Of a DNA stretch of 64,000 nucleotides, positions 35,089-44,364 are shown in pieces. Numbering within the stretch: position 1 is the stretch's first letter; every line of letters starts with the position of its first letter. The notes beneath the pieces are model-generated. The model saw only the letters and a program-made list of their open reading frames with translations, had not been told where the DNA came from and searched no databases. Source of the stretch: Mucilaginibacter tolerans (GTDB taxonomy: Bacteria; Bacteroidota; Bacteroidia; Sphingobacteriales; Sphingobacteriaceae); NCBI RefSeq assembly GCF_030519375.1, contig NZ_JAUMKB010000012.1, positions 1-64,000 of the forward strand, given 5' to 3'. Both the position numbers and the translations under genes were made by a program.

Positions 35089-35763
35089 TTAATTCGCATC
35101 CAGCACGGCCGCTGTAAAGGCACTCACCTCGCCATCAGGGTTAAGTCCTACCGAATTCTGGAAAAGTTTTACTGCGTTGTAGGTCATCTCGCCAAAAATA
35201 TTATCAACGCCGCCGGTATCGAAACCACGGCGAGTCAATTCGGCCTGAATTTTTCCAATTTCTGTGGATACCATGTTTGGGCTGGTCAACCTATAGATGG
35301 TGACTGTAGGTGGCCTGTAGGGTGATATTGGGTTTTGTTTATAGGATACGCCCGGCACCAGTATACCCATGTCCCAGCGCCGGCCATCTACTACTGAATT
35401 GATGATGCCATCCTCACGCCCATGCGCCTCGACAGTGCCGCCGTTGCCATCTGATATAACAATATGCCCTACCGTTCCATTTCCTGCTAAACGCAATATA
35501 ACCGCGCCGGGAGTTGATTTTGCTTCCTCAATGGTTACGATCTGACCTTTTTTATTGGCATCACGGTCCCAAAAGTCGCAGTGCTCATCTACCCCATCAC
35601 AGCCATACAATATGCCGGTGGCCTGGTAATATATCCACGACACAAAATCGGCACTATCCCAGGGGCCTTTATAATCGGGGTTGCCTTTGGGCACCAATGC
35701 ACCCAGGGCATAAGGCTCGCCTACGTGTTTGTCGCCTAAACTAACAATATCGTCGCCGGTCAT
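35089..35763 (-). CDS. NlpC/P60-like protein with peptidoglycan-binding domain, active site altered
   Basis: 224 residues without a signal peptide. An NlpC/P60-like domain (1-145) is followed by a Pro-rich linker and a C-terminal PG_binding_1 domain (about 165-224, EIGKIQAELTRRGFDTGGVD, then MTYNAVKLFQNSVGL). In the catalytic block the Cys expected after Trp-Asp is a Ser: GPWDSADFVSWIYY, where relatives read WDCAEF; AGT instead of TGT is a single base change. The His side (VGHIVISDG) is kept. The enzyme may be inactive. It abuts a decayed mobile-element remnant, so transfer is possible. Confidence 0.75.
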   Translation of the reverse strand: MTGDDIVSLGDKHVGEPYALGALVPKGNPDYKGPWDSADFVSWIYYQATGILYGCDGVDEHCDFWDRDANKKGQIVTIEEAKSTPGAVILRLAGNGTVGHIVISDGNGGTVEAHGREDGIINSVVDGRRWDMGILVPGVSYKQNPISPYRPPTVTIYRLTSPNMVSTEIGKIQAELTRRGFDTGGVDNIFGEMTYNAVKLFQNSVGLNPDGEVSAFTAAVLDAN

Positions 35764-35906
35764 TGTGACTTTATTTACAAATAAAATTACGCAATATTAG
35801 TAATTTTTACGATGACAATATGATGACAAAGACGAGATGCATACTTTGTTGCACTCTTTTCGCTTGTTTCATCATTTTAAAGCTGCAACAAGCAAAAACA
35901 TCTGAA

Positions 35907-36436
35907 ACATGATTAAGGGTAGTCAGGATCACTGAAGCAGCTTGCCGAAGATCAACACAAAAAAGGCATACTTTCCCTGGGCACCTTTGATCAATGAATG
36001 GAGATAGCCAAAAATGAACCTATACCCAAAATGGTATTCAGCGTGTTTTGGCACGAGGGTAAGCTTTAAATCCATTTTTTTCTGATACCAACCTGGGTAA
36101 ATCGGTATTAGGTATACAGATCGGCAACAGCGTCAGCAACGGCAAACCTATACCGCGCTTTAAGCTTTAGGCTGATGTGCAACCGGTAGTTTACTTTGAT
36201 TTCGAGATGGCAAAAAAAACAGTTAGAAGTAAGATATACTAATAACTATGAAGATCATTTTATATTCAACAATAACTTTTACCGCGCCGAGATTGATACC
36301 GATGAGGATATACCCGACGGAATGGATTTTGAGGAATGCTTAAGTTCCTGCTTAGAGCGTGTTGTTATTGAACTTAATGCTAAAGTATTGATTATTGATA
36401 ATATCACTTACCTGGGTAATAAGACCGAAAAGGCAA
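35907..36436 (+). pseudogene. Decayed AAA/RepA-like ATPase of a mobile element
   Basis: Pieces in three frames give one recognisable protein: KQLAEDQHKKGILSLGTFDQ, stop, MEIAKNEPIPKMVFSVFWHE, then SDTNLGKSVLGIQIG (a Walker A-like motif), stop, VQPVVYFDFEMA. The frame then shifts at an A8 run near 36212-36219. After it come KQLEVRYTNNYEDHF and VVIELNAKVLIIDNITYLGN (Walker B region). There are at least three in-frame stops and two frameshifts, and the 3' end stops abruptly at 36436. This is the DnaB/RepA-like ATPase carried by Bacteroidota integrative elements. The open frame at 36196-36495 is only its tail. Confidence 0.8.
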
Positions 36437-36466
36437 TGACACGATGGTGCTTTTGCCTTTCAGCTT

Positions 36467-37114
36467 TCAGCTCAATATATCGGATATTTCGGTAAAGCCT
36501 TTTTCCTTTGCCAGGTCAGCTGGAAGCTTGCCGCCTTCCATGCGCACATTGGTTTCGGCGCCGTTTTCGAGGAAAAGTATCAGTAGTTCCAAATTGCCAT
36601 TTTGTGCAGCTGAGTGCAACGGGGTAGCGCCGGCCTGTTGCTTTACGTTCACTTTTGCGCCGTTCTCTATCAGCATGCGGGCAATATCCGTATAGTTCCC
36701 TGCCGCTGCTGAATGGATGGGGTAAACATGAAAGCCGTTATTAGATGGCAGGTTCACATCGGCACCTTTAAGCACCAGGTAACGTGCCACCTCAAACTGG
36801 CCGAAGTAACAGGCTAATCCAAGCGGCGTAAAACCATCAGGAGCATAGTCGTTTACTGCATCAGGATGTGTGTAAAGGATATGCGCCACAACATCAAACT
36901 TGCCGGCTGCCGATGCCTCAAACAAGTTAATTTCGTTGACATGCTTCAGCAATAATTCGGTTACAGATGGTTTTTTGTAGTAACACGAAAGCATGAGAGG
37001 AGAAACATTGGCCGATGTGGTTTTGGTCGCCAGCGAGGGATCGCTTACCAGCAGGTCATTAATGCCTGCAAGGTCAGCCGCCGCTATAAATTCTTCCAGT
37101 TTCTCAACGCTCAT
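36467..37114 (-). CDS. Ankyrin repeat protein
   Basis: 215 residues of ankyrin repeats, for example DGFTPLGLACYFGQFEVARY and GATPLHSAAQNGNLELLILF, about five units. No signal peptide, so cytoplasmic protein binding is likely. Partner unknown. The 3' end runs into a GCTGAAAGC satellite at 36450-36475. Confidence 0.9.
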   Translation of the reverse strand: MSVEKLEEFIAAADLAGINDLLVSDPSLATKTTSANVSPLMLSCYYKKPSVTELLLKHVNEINLFEASAAGKFDVVAHILYTHPDAVNDYAPDGFTPLGLACYFGQFEVARYLVLKGADVNLPSNNGFHVYPIHSAAAGNYTDIARMLIENGAKVNVKQQAGATPLHSAAQNGNLELLILFLENGAETNVRMEGGKLPADLAKEKGFTEISDILS

Positions 37115-37266
37115 GCTTCAATATTACTAAAAATTTAAACTCAACCAACCGTTGTTAATAACTTGGCAAAAGTTAACAACTTTTGATATAAATGTGATTC
37201 CGAAAGACTGCTTAAGGGCAATAAAATTTAAAATCCGTGCCTGATATTGGTTTAATCTATTAACTT

Positions 37267-37274
37267 TACCTTTG
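37267..37274 (+). promoter_or_regulatory. -7 element of the ftsK promoter
   Basis: TACCTTTG (TAnnTTTG), 23 bp before the ftsK ATG. A TTG at 37247-37249 lies 17 nt upstream, slightly shorter than the usual spacing. Confidence 0.45.
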
Positions 37275-37296
37275 CGTTTTAACGTGCAATGTAAGG

Positions 37297-39828
37297 ATGC
37301 CGACTAAAGGGAATCAGTTTAAAACAAATATTTTAAAGGACGATAGTAAGTCCGAGCGGTCTTCGCAAAAAAGCGAGAGGCCATCCAGGCAAAAGCAGGA
37401 AAGGACACCTCCTTTTACGCTGAGCGACGGTCGCTATGCAAAAATAGCAGGGCTGTTTCTTCTCATTCTTTCCGTGTTTTTCCTGATCGCATTTACCTCC
37501 TACCTGTTTACCTGGCAGGAGGATCAAAGCTATGTATCGCCTGCTAACGGCGGCTGGCACAACCTGTTTAAAACCCAGCAGGAACTAATTGACAACGGCA
37601 TTAAAAACCCTGTGGTTGAAAACTGGCTGGGCAAGTTCGGGGCATTGTTGTCCAACCAATTCATTTTCCAATGGTTTGGTGTGGCTTCCTTTATTTTTGT
37701 TTTTGTTTTCTTCATTGTTGGTTACCGTTTGCTCTTTAAAGTGCGTTTGTATCCTTTGGGTAAAACAACGGCCTATTCTCTGTTCCTGCTCATATTCACG
37801 TCGGTTACTTTAGGTTTTTTTCATGCCTTTTTTAGCGACGTACCGCATTTCCTGGAAGGCAACTTTGGTTTTTGGACCAACCGCCTAATGGATGCCCAGG
37901 TAGGCCAGGCCGGTACAGCGGGCATTTTGATATTTGCTGCGCTCACAGTGCTGATTATTGCTTATAACATCGACTTTAAGATACCTGCCCGCAGTAGGAA
38001 AGAATTGAACGAGGATGTGGTAGAGAATGTGGTACCTGAAGCGTATGAGCGTGAGGAAGATTATCTTTCCAGACCCGTTGAATGGCCCAAAAATGGCAAT
38101 CGCGTAAAGGGCGATACAAAAGTTGGGGAGACTGTTCTGGAGACACCTGTTTTCCATGAGCCGATGGTACTCAAACCAGAACCGACAGCCAGTCATGAGC
38201 CTGAATTTGAGGATGAAATACCGTTAACTATCGATACAGCCCGTCCCACCAATGTATTGAATGTTGAACAGGAAGATGACACAAAGGCCAAAGATCTTGT
38301 AGCCCAGTTTGGTATTTACGACCACAAGCTGGAACTGGCTTCCTATAAACTGCCTACTCTTGACCTGCTTGAGAATTACGGGTCCAACAAGATCACTGTT
38401 AACTCAGAAGAACTGGAGGCCAATAAGAATAAGATTGTCGAAACGCTGAACCATTACAATATCGAGATCGATAAGATTAAGGCGACCATCGGTCCTACTG
38501 TTACTTTGTATGAGATCATCCCCGCTCCGGGTGTACGTATCTCCAAGATCAAAAATCTGGAGGATGATATTGCGCTTAGCTTAGCGGCTTTGGGTATCCG
38601 TATCATTGCCCCTATGCCCGGTAAGGGAACTATTGGTATCGAGGTACCTAATCAAAATCCTGAAATGGTTTCGATGCGGTCTATCTTATCTACCGAGAAG
38701 TTCCAGAATACGACCATGGATCTGCCTATCGCCCTTGGTAAAACCATCTCCAACGAGGTATTTATAGCCGATCTGGCTAAGATGCCGCACTTGCTGGTTG
38801 CCGGCGCAACAGGTCAGGGTAAATCGGTAGGGATTAACGCCATATTGGTTTCTCTGCTTTATAAAAGGCACCCGGCTGAATTGAAATTTGTGTTGGTCGA
38901 CCCGAAAAAGGTAGAGTTGACTTTGTTCCGTAAGATCGAAAGGCATTTCCTGGCAAAACTGCCTGATGAATCGGATGCGATCATTACTGATACTAAGAAG
39001 GTGGTAAACACGCTTAATTCACTTTGTATCGAGATGGATCAGCGTTACGACCTGCTAAAAGATGCAGGCGTACGTAACCTGAAGGAATATAATCAGAAAT
39101 TCATCAACCGTAAAATAAGCAACCCGGAGAAGCATCGCTACCTGCCATTCATCGTACTGGTGGTTGACGAGTTTGCCGACCTGATGATGACCGCAGGCAA
39201 GGAGGTAGAAATGCCTATTGCCCGTTTGGCGCAGCTGGCCCGTGCGGTAGGTATCCATTTGGTGATCGCTACACAAAGGCCTTCGGTAAATATTATTACG
39301 GGTACCATTAAAGCCAACTTTCCTTCGCGACTGGCATTCCGTGTATTATCAAAGATCGACTCGCGTACCATTCTCGATGCAGGCGGTGCAGATCAGTTGA
39401 TCGGTCGCGGGGATATGCTGTTATCTACCGGCAGCGATTTGATACGATTACAATGTGCTTTTGTTGACACGCCTGAAGTAGAAAAAATATCCGATTATAT
39501 CGGTAACCAGAAAGGCTATCCTACCGCTCTGTTACTGCCTGAGTACATCGGCGAAGGCGAAAGTAGCAGTTCAAAAGAATTCGATCCGGATGACCGTGAT
39601 CCGATGTTTGAAGAAGCAGCACGCCTGATCGTAATGCATCAGCAGGGTTCAACTTCATTGATCCAGCGCAAACTGAAACTGGGCTATAACCGTGCAGGGC
39701 GCATCATCGACCAACTGGAGGCCGCGGGTATTGTTGGCCCATTTGAAGGCAGCAAAGCCCGCGATGTGCTTTTTAGCGATGAATACAGCCTGGAGAGACA
39801 TTTGGAAACTTTGTCAAAAACTATTTAA
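37297..39828 (+). CDS. ftsK: DNA translocase FtsK/SpoIIIE
   Basis: 843 residues. Four membrane segments lie within residues 45-240, followed by an acidic linker (about 250-335). The motor contains Walker A in VAGATGQGKSVGINAIL (about 503-519) and Walker B in IVLVVDEFADLMM. A gamma winged-helix for oriented DNA recognition closes the protein (SLIQRKLKLGYNRAGRIIDQ, about 785-805). It pumps chromosomal DNA to the dimer-resolution site at division. It is followed by a LolA-like gene, a frequent order in Bacteroidota. Confidence 0.97.
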   Translation: MPTKGNQFKTNILKDDSKSERSSQKSERPSRQKQERTPPFTLSDGRYAKIAGLFLLILSVFFLIAFTSYLFTWQEDQSYVSPANGGWHNLFKTQQELIDNGIKNPVVENWLGKFGALLSNQFIFQWFGVASFIFVFVFFIVGYRLLFKVRLYPLGKTTAYSLFLLIFTSVTLGFFHAFFSDVPHFLEGNFGFWTNRLMDAQVGQAGTAGILIFAALTVLIIAYNIDFKIPARSRKELNEDVVENVVPEAYEREEDYLSRPVEWPKNGNRVKGDTKVGETVLETPVFHEPMVLKPEPTASHEPEFEDEIPLTIDTARPTNVLNVEQEDDTKAKDLVAQFGIYDHKLELASYKLPTLDLLENYGSNKITVNSEELEANKNKIVETLNHYNIEIDKIKATIGPTVTLYEIIPAPGVRISKIKNLEDDIALSLAALGIRIIAPMPGKGTIGIEVPNQNPEMVSMRSILSTEKFQNTTMDLPIALGKTISNEVFIADLAKMPHLLVAGATGQGKSVGINAILVSLLYKRHPAELKFVLVDPKKVELTLFRKIERHFLAKLPDESDAIITDTKKVVNTLNSLCIEMDQRYDLLKDAGVRNLKEYNQKFINRKISNPEKHRYLPFIVLVVDEFADLMMTAGKEVEMPIARLAQLARAVGIHLVIATQRPSVNIITGTIKANFPSRLAFRVLSKIDSRTILDAGGADQLIGRGDMLLSTGSDLIRLQCAFVDTPEVEKISDYIGNQKGYPTALLLPEYIGEGESSSSKEFDPDDRDPMFEEAARLIVMHQQGSTSLIQRKLKLGYNRAGRIIDQLEAAGIVGPFEGSKARDVLFSDEYSLERHLETLSKTI

Positions 39829-39842
39829 AATTAAACCTGTTG

Positions 39843-39874
39843 CTTATTCCTCGATCTTAATTAGATGGAATAAG
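39843..39874 (+). promoter_or_regulatory. Hairpin between ftsK and the lolA-like gene
   Basis: Arms CTTATTCC (39843-39850) and GGAATAAG (39867-39874) with an inner ATCT/AGAT. No T tract follows. It may tune read-through or mRNA stability between the two genes. Confidence 0.5.
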
Positions 39875-39886
39875 AATAAAATTTCT

Positions 39887-40561
39887 ATGAAAAAAATACT
39901 GCTATACCTGCTGCTTACCGGTCTGACCTTTAATTATGCATTCGCTCAGAAAGATGCCGATGCCAAAAAAATACTGAACCAGGTGAGCAAGAAATACCGC
40001 TCCTATGATGTGATAAAAACCGACTTCACATTCACCTACGAAAACCCGCAGGCAGGTACGAAAGACAGCCAGATAGGTACGATGATATCGCGCTCAAAAG
40101 TCAATAAATATAAAGTGAGCATCTATAATCCTGAAGATAAGCAGGCTGTAGATGAAGAGATCATCAGCGATGGCAAAAGCCAATGGACTTACGTAAGGAA
40201 AAACAAAGAGATAGAGCTAACCGAGGTTGACAACAGCAGCGAAAGCCTGAACCCGGCGCAGATATTCACCGTTTATGAGAAAGGCTATAAATATGTTTAC
40301 AACGGTGACGCCAAGGTAGACGGCAGGTTGTGCCAGGTGATTGACCTGACGCCTGAGGATGAGAAAAAACCTTTCTTTAAAATACGCTTGTCGATAGATA
40401 AAGTAAAGAAACAAATATCCAGCGCGATGATTTTTGACAAGAACGGAAGCCGCTATAATTACGTCATCCGCGCTTTTACACCAAATGTAAAGGTGCCCGA
40501 AAGCACCTTCCTGTTTGATAAAAAGAATTACCCGGGAGCGGAGTTGGTGGACCTTAGATAG
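39887..40561 (+). CDS. lolA-like: LolA-like outer membrane lipoprotein carrier protein
   Basis: 224 residues from ATG 39887, where the signal peptide starts (LLYLLLTGLTFNYAFAQ); the open frame continues upstream inside ftsK but has no reason to start there. The mature protein has the LolA-type half-barrel: ADAKKILNQVSKKYRSYDVI, then SDGKSQWTYVRKNKEIEL. It would ferry lipoproteins or another lipid across the periplasm. It is 58 bp after ftsK. The stop is followed by GATTTGAGA repeats. Confidence 0.88.
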   Translation: MKKILLYLLLTGLTFNYAFAQKDADAKKILNQVSKKYRSYDVIKTDFTFTYENPQAGTKDSQIGTMISRSKVNKYKVSIYNPEDKQAVDEEIISDGKSQWTYVRKNKEIELTEVDNSSESLNPAQIFTVYEKGYKYVYNGDAKVDGRLCQVIDLTPEDEKKPFFKIRLSIDKVKKQISSAMIFDKNGSRYNYVIRAFTPNVKVPESTFLFDKKNYPGAELVDLR

Positions 40562-40594
40562 ATTTGAGATTTGAGATCCTAAATTCTTATTAAC

Positions 40595-40879
40595 ATGATA
40601 GAATTACAAATCCCGCCTGCAGCAATCGAAGACAAAGACTCATTTGAGATCCTTAGCGTTTGGGCCGCATTTGGAGAACAACACGTTACAATTCATTCAG
40701 GACTTAATGGCGACGCCAAATACTTCGGCTTTTTGTTAGCAGAATTGGCTTTACACGCGTCTAAATTATATGCGCAACGATTAAATCTGCCTGAGATAGA
40801 ATCGCTTAAATATGTTCTGGAAGGATTTAACGCTGAAATCATAAAGGAATCAGGCAATCCCACCGGAACTATTCAATAA
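40595..40879 (+). CDS. DUF5076 family protein
   Basis: 94 residues: MIELQIPPAAIEDKDSFEIL, then VWAAFGEQHVTIHSGL and LLAELALHASKLYAQRLN. It matches the short DUF5076 family. Function unknown. 33 bp after the LolA-like gene, possibly co-transcribed. Confidence 0.78.
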   Translation: MIELQIPPAAIEDKDSFEILSVWAAFGEQHVTIHSGLNGDAKYFGFLLAELALHASKLYAQRLNLPEIESLKYVLEGFNAEIIKESGNPTGTIQ

Positions 40880-40883
40880 CTGC

Positions 40884-41363
40884 TTACTTGATCTTCTTAA
40901 ATGTGATCTGCTCGTAACGGAATCCACCTGACGTTTGCACACCTTGAGAAAGAATAAGATTTGCAGTATCAAGTTTATCAATTGAAAGCGGAGGAGTCTG
41001 TGTTCGGACTGTTGAAACTACTCCATTTATTTTTGCATACAAATTAATCCAGGCAACCTGGGTACTGGATACTCCATAAATAGCGGTATCTATATAGCTC
41101 GGGCCTTCGTTAATATACAGGTTGCCATATTTGGTGAACTTAAAATAGTCGCCAGCAACGCCATGGTAAACCGAATTACTACTATTATAATTTACAGAAT
41201 CTTTTACAATTGCCCAATTGCCAACCACTCTGGTATCACCTATCAGCGTGGTGCTGGTATCGGCATGACTAGGGGTAGCAACAGGCATAATATTTGATTT
41301 ACCACAAGAAAACAACACACAGCTAATTAATGCAATAAATAATACTTTGTAAATAATCTTCAT
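40884..41363 (-). CDS. Lipoprotein paralogue 2
   Basis: 159 residues; lipoprotein signal with Cys20 (CVLFSCGKS). Core motifs VGNWAIVKDSVNY, YHGVAGDYFKFTKYGNLYI and a C-terminal FRYEQITFKKIK are shared with the neighbour at 41408-41887. They are shared more distantly with 34438-34980. Probable tandem duplication. Function unknown. Confidence 0.78.
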   Translation of the reverse strand: MKIIYKVLFIALISCVLFSCGKSNIMPVATPSHADTSTTLIGDTRVVGNWAIVKDSVNYNSSNSVYHGVAGDYFKFTKYGNLYINEGPSYIDTAIYGVSSTQVAWINLYAKINGVVSTVRTQTPPLSIDKLDTANLILSQGVQTSGGFRYEQITFKKIK

Positions 41364-41407
41364 TGTCAGGTTTATCTATTCGTTTATTAGGAATTCGTTT
41401 TGTTTAG

Positions 41408-41887
41408 TTACTTGATCTTCTTGAATGTGATCTGCTCAAAATGCTGGCCGGCTGATGCTTGCACTGTTTGTGACAGTATAAGGTTGGCAGTATCAAGTCT
41501 CACTATATTCAGAGGTGGTGTGGTTGTATGAGCCGTTGAAATTAATCCGTTCGACTCCATATAAGTATTAATCCACCCCACCTGCACAGTAGTAACTGCA
41601 TAAATGGCAGTGTCTATAAAATTTCCGTTTTGTTCTGAAATATACAGATTACCGTACTTGGTGAATTTATAATGATCGCCCGCAACTCCATGATACACAA
41701 TTTTATTATTGTCATAAAACACAGAGTCTGTCACAATTGCCCAATTCCCAACCAGCCTGGTATCGCCGATCAGGGTTGAACTGGTATCCGCTCTGGGTAT
41801 CACAGTAGGTGTAACATGCGATTTGCCGCAGGAGTATAATGCAGCGCAAATAAGGGCAATAAATGATAGTTTGTAAATAGTATCCAT
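41408..41887 (-). CDS. Lipoprotein paralogue 3
   Basis: 159 residues, the same length as its downstream neighbour. Lipoprotein signal with Cys20 (AALYSCGKS). VGNWAIVTDSVFY, YHGVAGDHYKFTKYGNLYI and FEQITFKKIK are almost identical to the adjacent paralogue. Spacing 44 bp. Arose by tandem duplication. Confidence 0.78.
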   Translation of the reverse strand: MDTIYKLSFIALICAALYSCGKSHVTPTVIPRADTSSTLIGDTRLVGNWAIVTDSVFYDNNKIVYHGVAGDHYKFTKYGNLYISEQNGNFIDTAIYAVTTVQVGWINTYMESNGLISTAHTTTPPLNIVRLDTANLILSQTVQASAGQHFEQITFKKIK

Positions 41888-41991
41888 AGTCAGGTTTATT
41901 TATTGGTACAAGATAATCAAACAATTAATTATTAGGAATACGTTTTAAATATACTAAACGCTACAACCGAAGAAGAATTATAATTACTTAT

Positions 41992-42417
41992 CTAAAGAGT
42001 CAACTCTTCTATTTGCTGCGGCTCATTATAGTTGCTGTACCGAAGCCAGTTTGGCGTTACTTTTATATGAACAAGCCCCGGCCATGTTTCTGCACGTTCC
42101 CTCCCATCTGGAAAAGCTCTGAAATACACTTCTCTCAGATTATCCGCTCCGTCATTGTCTCCCAAAATCTCAGCCACGCCTTCATATTGAACAGTGATTT
42201 CATCGTCCCAGCCAATTGCTAAGGCTACGTTAGGTTTATTCAGTATATTCAGGTATTTGCGCGATGTTTTGACCGTATCAAAAACAATCTCAAGATTTAC
42301 TGAAATTGCAATTCCTACTACCGCAGCCTCAGGCTTATCGTCTGGATTAACAGTAGACACCACACCCAATTTCTGCTGGTTAATGAATTCGTATATCAGT
42401 TCCTTGGTGACGTTCAT
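41992..42417 (-). CDS. Pyridoxamine 5'-phosphate oxidase-like family protein
   Basis: 141 residues with the split-barrel flavin-binding fold: INQQKLGVVSTVNPDDKPEA, then IVFDTVKTSRKYLNI and VHIKVTPNWLRYSNYNEP. Members bind FMN or F420-like cofactors; the size and the central TVNPDDKPEAAVVG fit general stress-type PPOX proteins. Function unknown. Confidence 0.88.
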   Translation of the reverse strand: MNVTKELIYEFINQQKLGVVSTVNPDDKPEAAVVGIAISVNLEIVFDTVKTSRKYLNILNKPNVALAIGWDDEITVQYEGVAEILGDNDGADNLREVYFRAFPDGRERAETWPGLVHIKVTPNWLRYSNYNEPQQIEELTL

Positions 42418-42524
42418 ACTGTCAAAGTTAGACCTTTAGTAATTAATATAGCTATACCTCTTTGATTGATAAGATAGTATCAACAAAAATGGTAAATTAG
42501 CTAAACCAATTATTAACCCAACTC

Positions 42525-44180
42525 ATGAGCAAACGCAAACTTGCCCTTATCCTTCTTGTGCTTTTTAGTTTAGGCTGCAAAAAGAAAGAAAATACCAAAC
42601 CAGTAACACCCGTAATAATACCTGATGTCCCGAATGATCAGCATATATCCGTGTTTACACAACATAACAACAATACCCGCTCCGGTTTAAACGACCAGGA
42701 AAAGAAGCTGACTACCAGCAACGTTAATTCTGCACAGTTTGGAAAACTGTTTGAGCTTGCTGTTGATGACCAGGTTTACTCGCAGCCTCTAGTAGTTGGC
42801 AAACTTAGCATAGCCTCAGGCACACATAATGTAGCCTTTATCGCGACTGTAAATAATTCCATTTATGCATATGATGGCGATAGCGGCCGTTTGTTCTGGA
42901 AAAAGAATTATACGGCGACAGGCATGCGTCCGCCAAAAAACACCGACATGACCGGTGCCTGTGGCGGGCAGTACCAAGACTTCAGCGGCGACATTGGTAT
43001 TGTTGGCACACCGGTTATTGACTCGGTATCGCAAACGCTTTATTTTGTTGCCAGAAGTACTAATGGGGCCACTTATGTCCAACACCTCCACGCTGTAGGC
43101 CTGACAGACGGCAGCGAACGCCCGGGCAGTCCGGTAAAAATTACTGCTACTTATAATGGCGGCGGCGATGGCAACGTAAATAATGTAATCACTTTTGATG
43201 CACAACGCCAAAATCAACGCGCTGCTCTTACCCTGGTTAATGGTATTGTCTATGTCACCTTTTCATCGCATTGCGACTGGGGGCCATATCATGGCTGGGT
43301 GCTAGGCTACAATGCCAGCTCATTACAGCAACAGATTGTCTACAATGATACACCTGACGGATATGATGGGGGTATTTGGGAAAGCGGAATGGGTATGGCT
43401 TCTGATGCGCAAGGCAGTCTTTACTTAGTGATTGGCAACGGTACGGTGGGTGCTAATGGCGATCCGACGGTACTTACCAATCGCGGGGAGAGTGCTTTGA
43501 AGCTCACGCCTTCAGGTTCTTCACTAACAATCAACTCTTATTTCACGCCATACAATTTTCAATATCTGGAAGATAACGACCTGGACTACGGTTGCATGGG
43601 GTCGTTCCTGATCCCTAATTCGAACTATTATTTTACCAGTTGTAAGGATGGCAATATCTATTTGCTTAACAAAAATAACATGGGTGGTTTCACGGCATCG
43701 TCTAACCAGGTACAACAAATTATCACCTTAAGTTCAAACTCCAACATGCATTGCCAGCCCGCTTATGGCAAAGTATCCAATGGTGAATTTGTTTATATCT
43801 GGCCCGAAAATGACCAGATTCGTGCTTTTCCTTTTGACAGGGGTAGTAATACATTTAACATCACCAACGAGGTTATAGGCATGAGCGGTCCGCAGGGGCA
43901 AAATGGCGCTATGATATCGGTATCTTCAAACGGCACAAGTGCAGGATCTGGTATTGTATGGGCGTCATACTCAGCAAATGCAGATGCTGAACATGCCGTA
44001 GGCCCTGGCATCCTGAGAGCATTCGATGCCAGCGACGTGACCAAGGAGCTTTGGAACAGCAGCCAAACCGGATCCGACATGCCTGGCAATTATGCTAAAT
44101 TCTCGGCGCCGACCATCGCCAATGGGCATGTTTACCTGGCAACGTTTTCAGGCAAGGTGGTGGTGTATGGAATAAAGTAA
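42525..44180 (+). CDS. PQQ-like beta-propeller lipoprotein
   Basis: 551 residues; lipoprotein signal with Cys19 (LVLFSLGC). The rest contains repeated WD-like blades with Ala-Asp-Gly turns (YAYDGDSGRLFWKKNY, IYLLNKNNMGGF, ATFSGKVVVYG), as in quinoprotein-type or pyrrolo-quinoline-quinone propellers. Gly/His-rich loops are present but I do not see a complete PQQ-site. Role unknown, probably in sugar or alcohol sensing or oxidation at the surface. Confidence 0.75.
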   Translation: MSKRKLALILLVLFSLGCKKKENTKPVTPVIIPDVPNDQHISVFTQHNNNTRSGLNDQEKKLTTSNVNSAQFGKLFELAVDDQVYSQPLVVGKLSIASGTHNVAFIATVNNSIYAYDGDSGRLFWKKNYTATGMRPPKNTDMTGACGGQYQDFSGDIGIVGTPVIDSVSQTLYFVARSTNGATYVQHLHAVGLTDGSERPGSPVKITATYNGGGDGNVNNVITFDAQRQNQRAALTLVNGIVYVTFSSHCDWGPYHGWVLGYNASSLQQQIVYNDTPDGYDGGIWESGMGMASDAQGSLYLVIGNGTVGANGDPTVLTNRGESALKLTPSGSSLTINSYFTPYNFQYLEDNDLDYGCMGSFLIPNSNYYFTSCKDGNIYLLNKNNMGGFTASSNQVQQIITLSSNSNMHCQPAYGKVSNGEFVYIWPENDQIRAFPFDRGSNTFNITNEVIGMSGPQGQNGAMISVSSNGTSAGSGIVWASYSANADAEHAVGPGILRAFDASDVTKELWNSSQTGSDMPGNYAKFSAPTIANGHVYLATFSGKVVVYGIK

Positions 44181-44228
44181 AGGGATTATTGCGTTCGGAA
44201 GAATAAAACGAGAATGGGAATGTGCGAT

Positions 44229-44336
44229 TCCTTCCTCGGGGAAGGTGCAGGTAGGGGTTTTACGACAGCTTTTAATAGCGAAGAAACCCCTCCCTGCCAC
44301 ATCACACCCAACCGCCCCCCTCCCCTAGGAGGGAAT
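44229..44336. repeat. GC-rich inverted repeat after the PQQ-like gene
   Basis: GCAGGTAGGGGTTT (44247-44260) pairs with AAACCCCTCCCTGC (44284-44297), 13 of 14 positions. The flanks include CTTCCTCGGGGAAGG and CCCTCCCCTAGGAGGG hairpins. Likely a REP-like element. Confidence 0.55.
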
Positions 44337-44364
44337 TATACCGATATTCAAATCTTCTTAAATA

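Noticed and set aside
36196..36495. A 99-residue protein-coding gene
   Set aside because: It is the surviving tail of a decayed ATPase; upstream parts lie in other frames with stops, and the last 20 residues read into unrelated sequence of the ankyrin gene end.
39692..39886. N-terminal extension of the LolA-like protein reaching into ftsK
   Set aside because: It runs through the ftsK coding sequence in another frame; the signal peptide starts at 39887.
44181..44364. A small RNA gene after the PQQ-like gene
   Set aside because: The GC-rich hairpins fit a REP-like repeat better; no promoter is seen.
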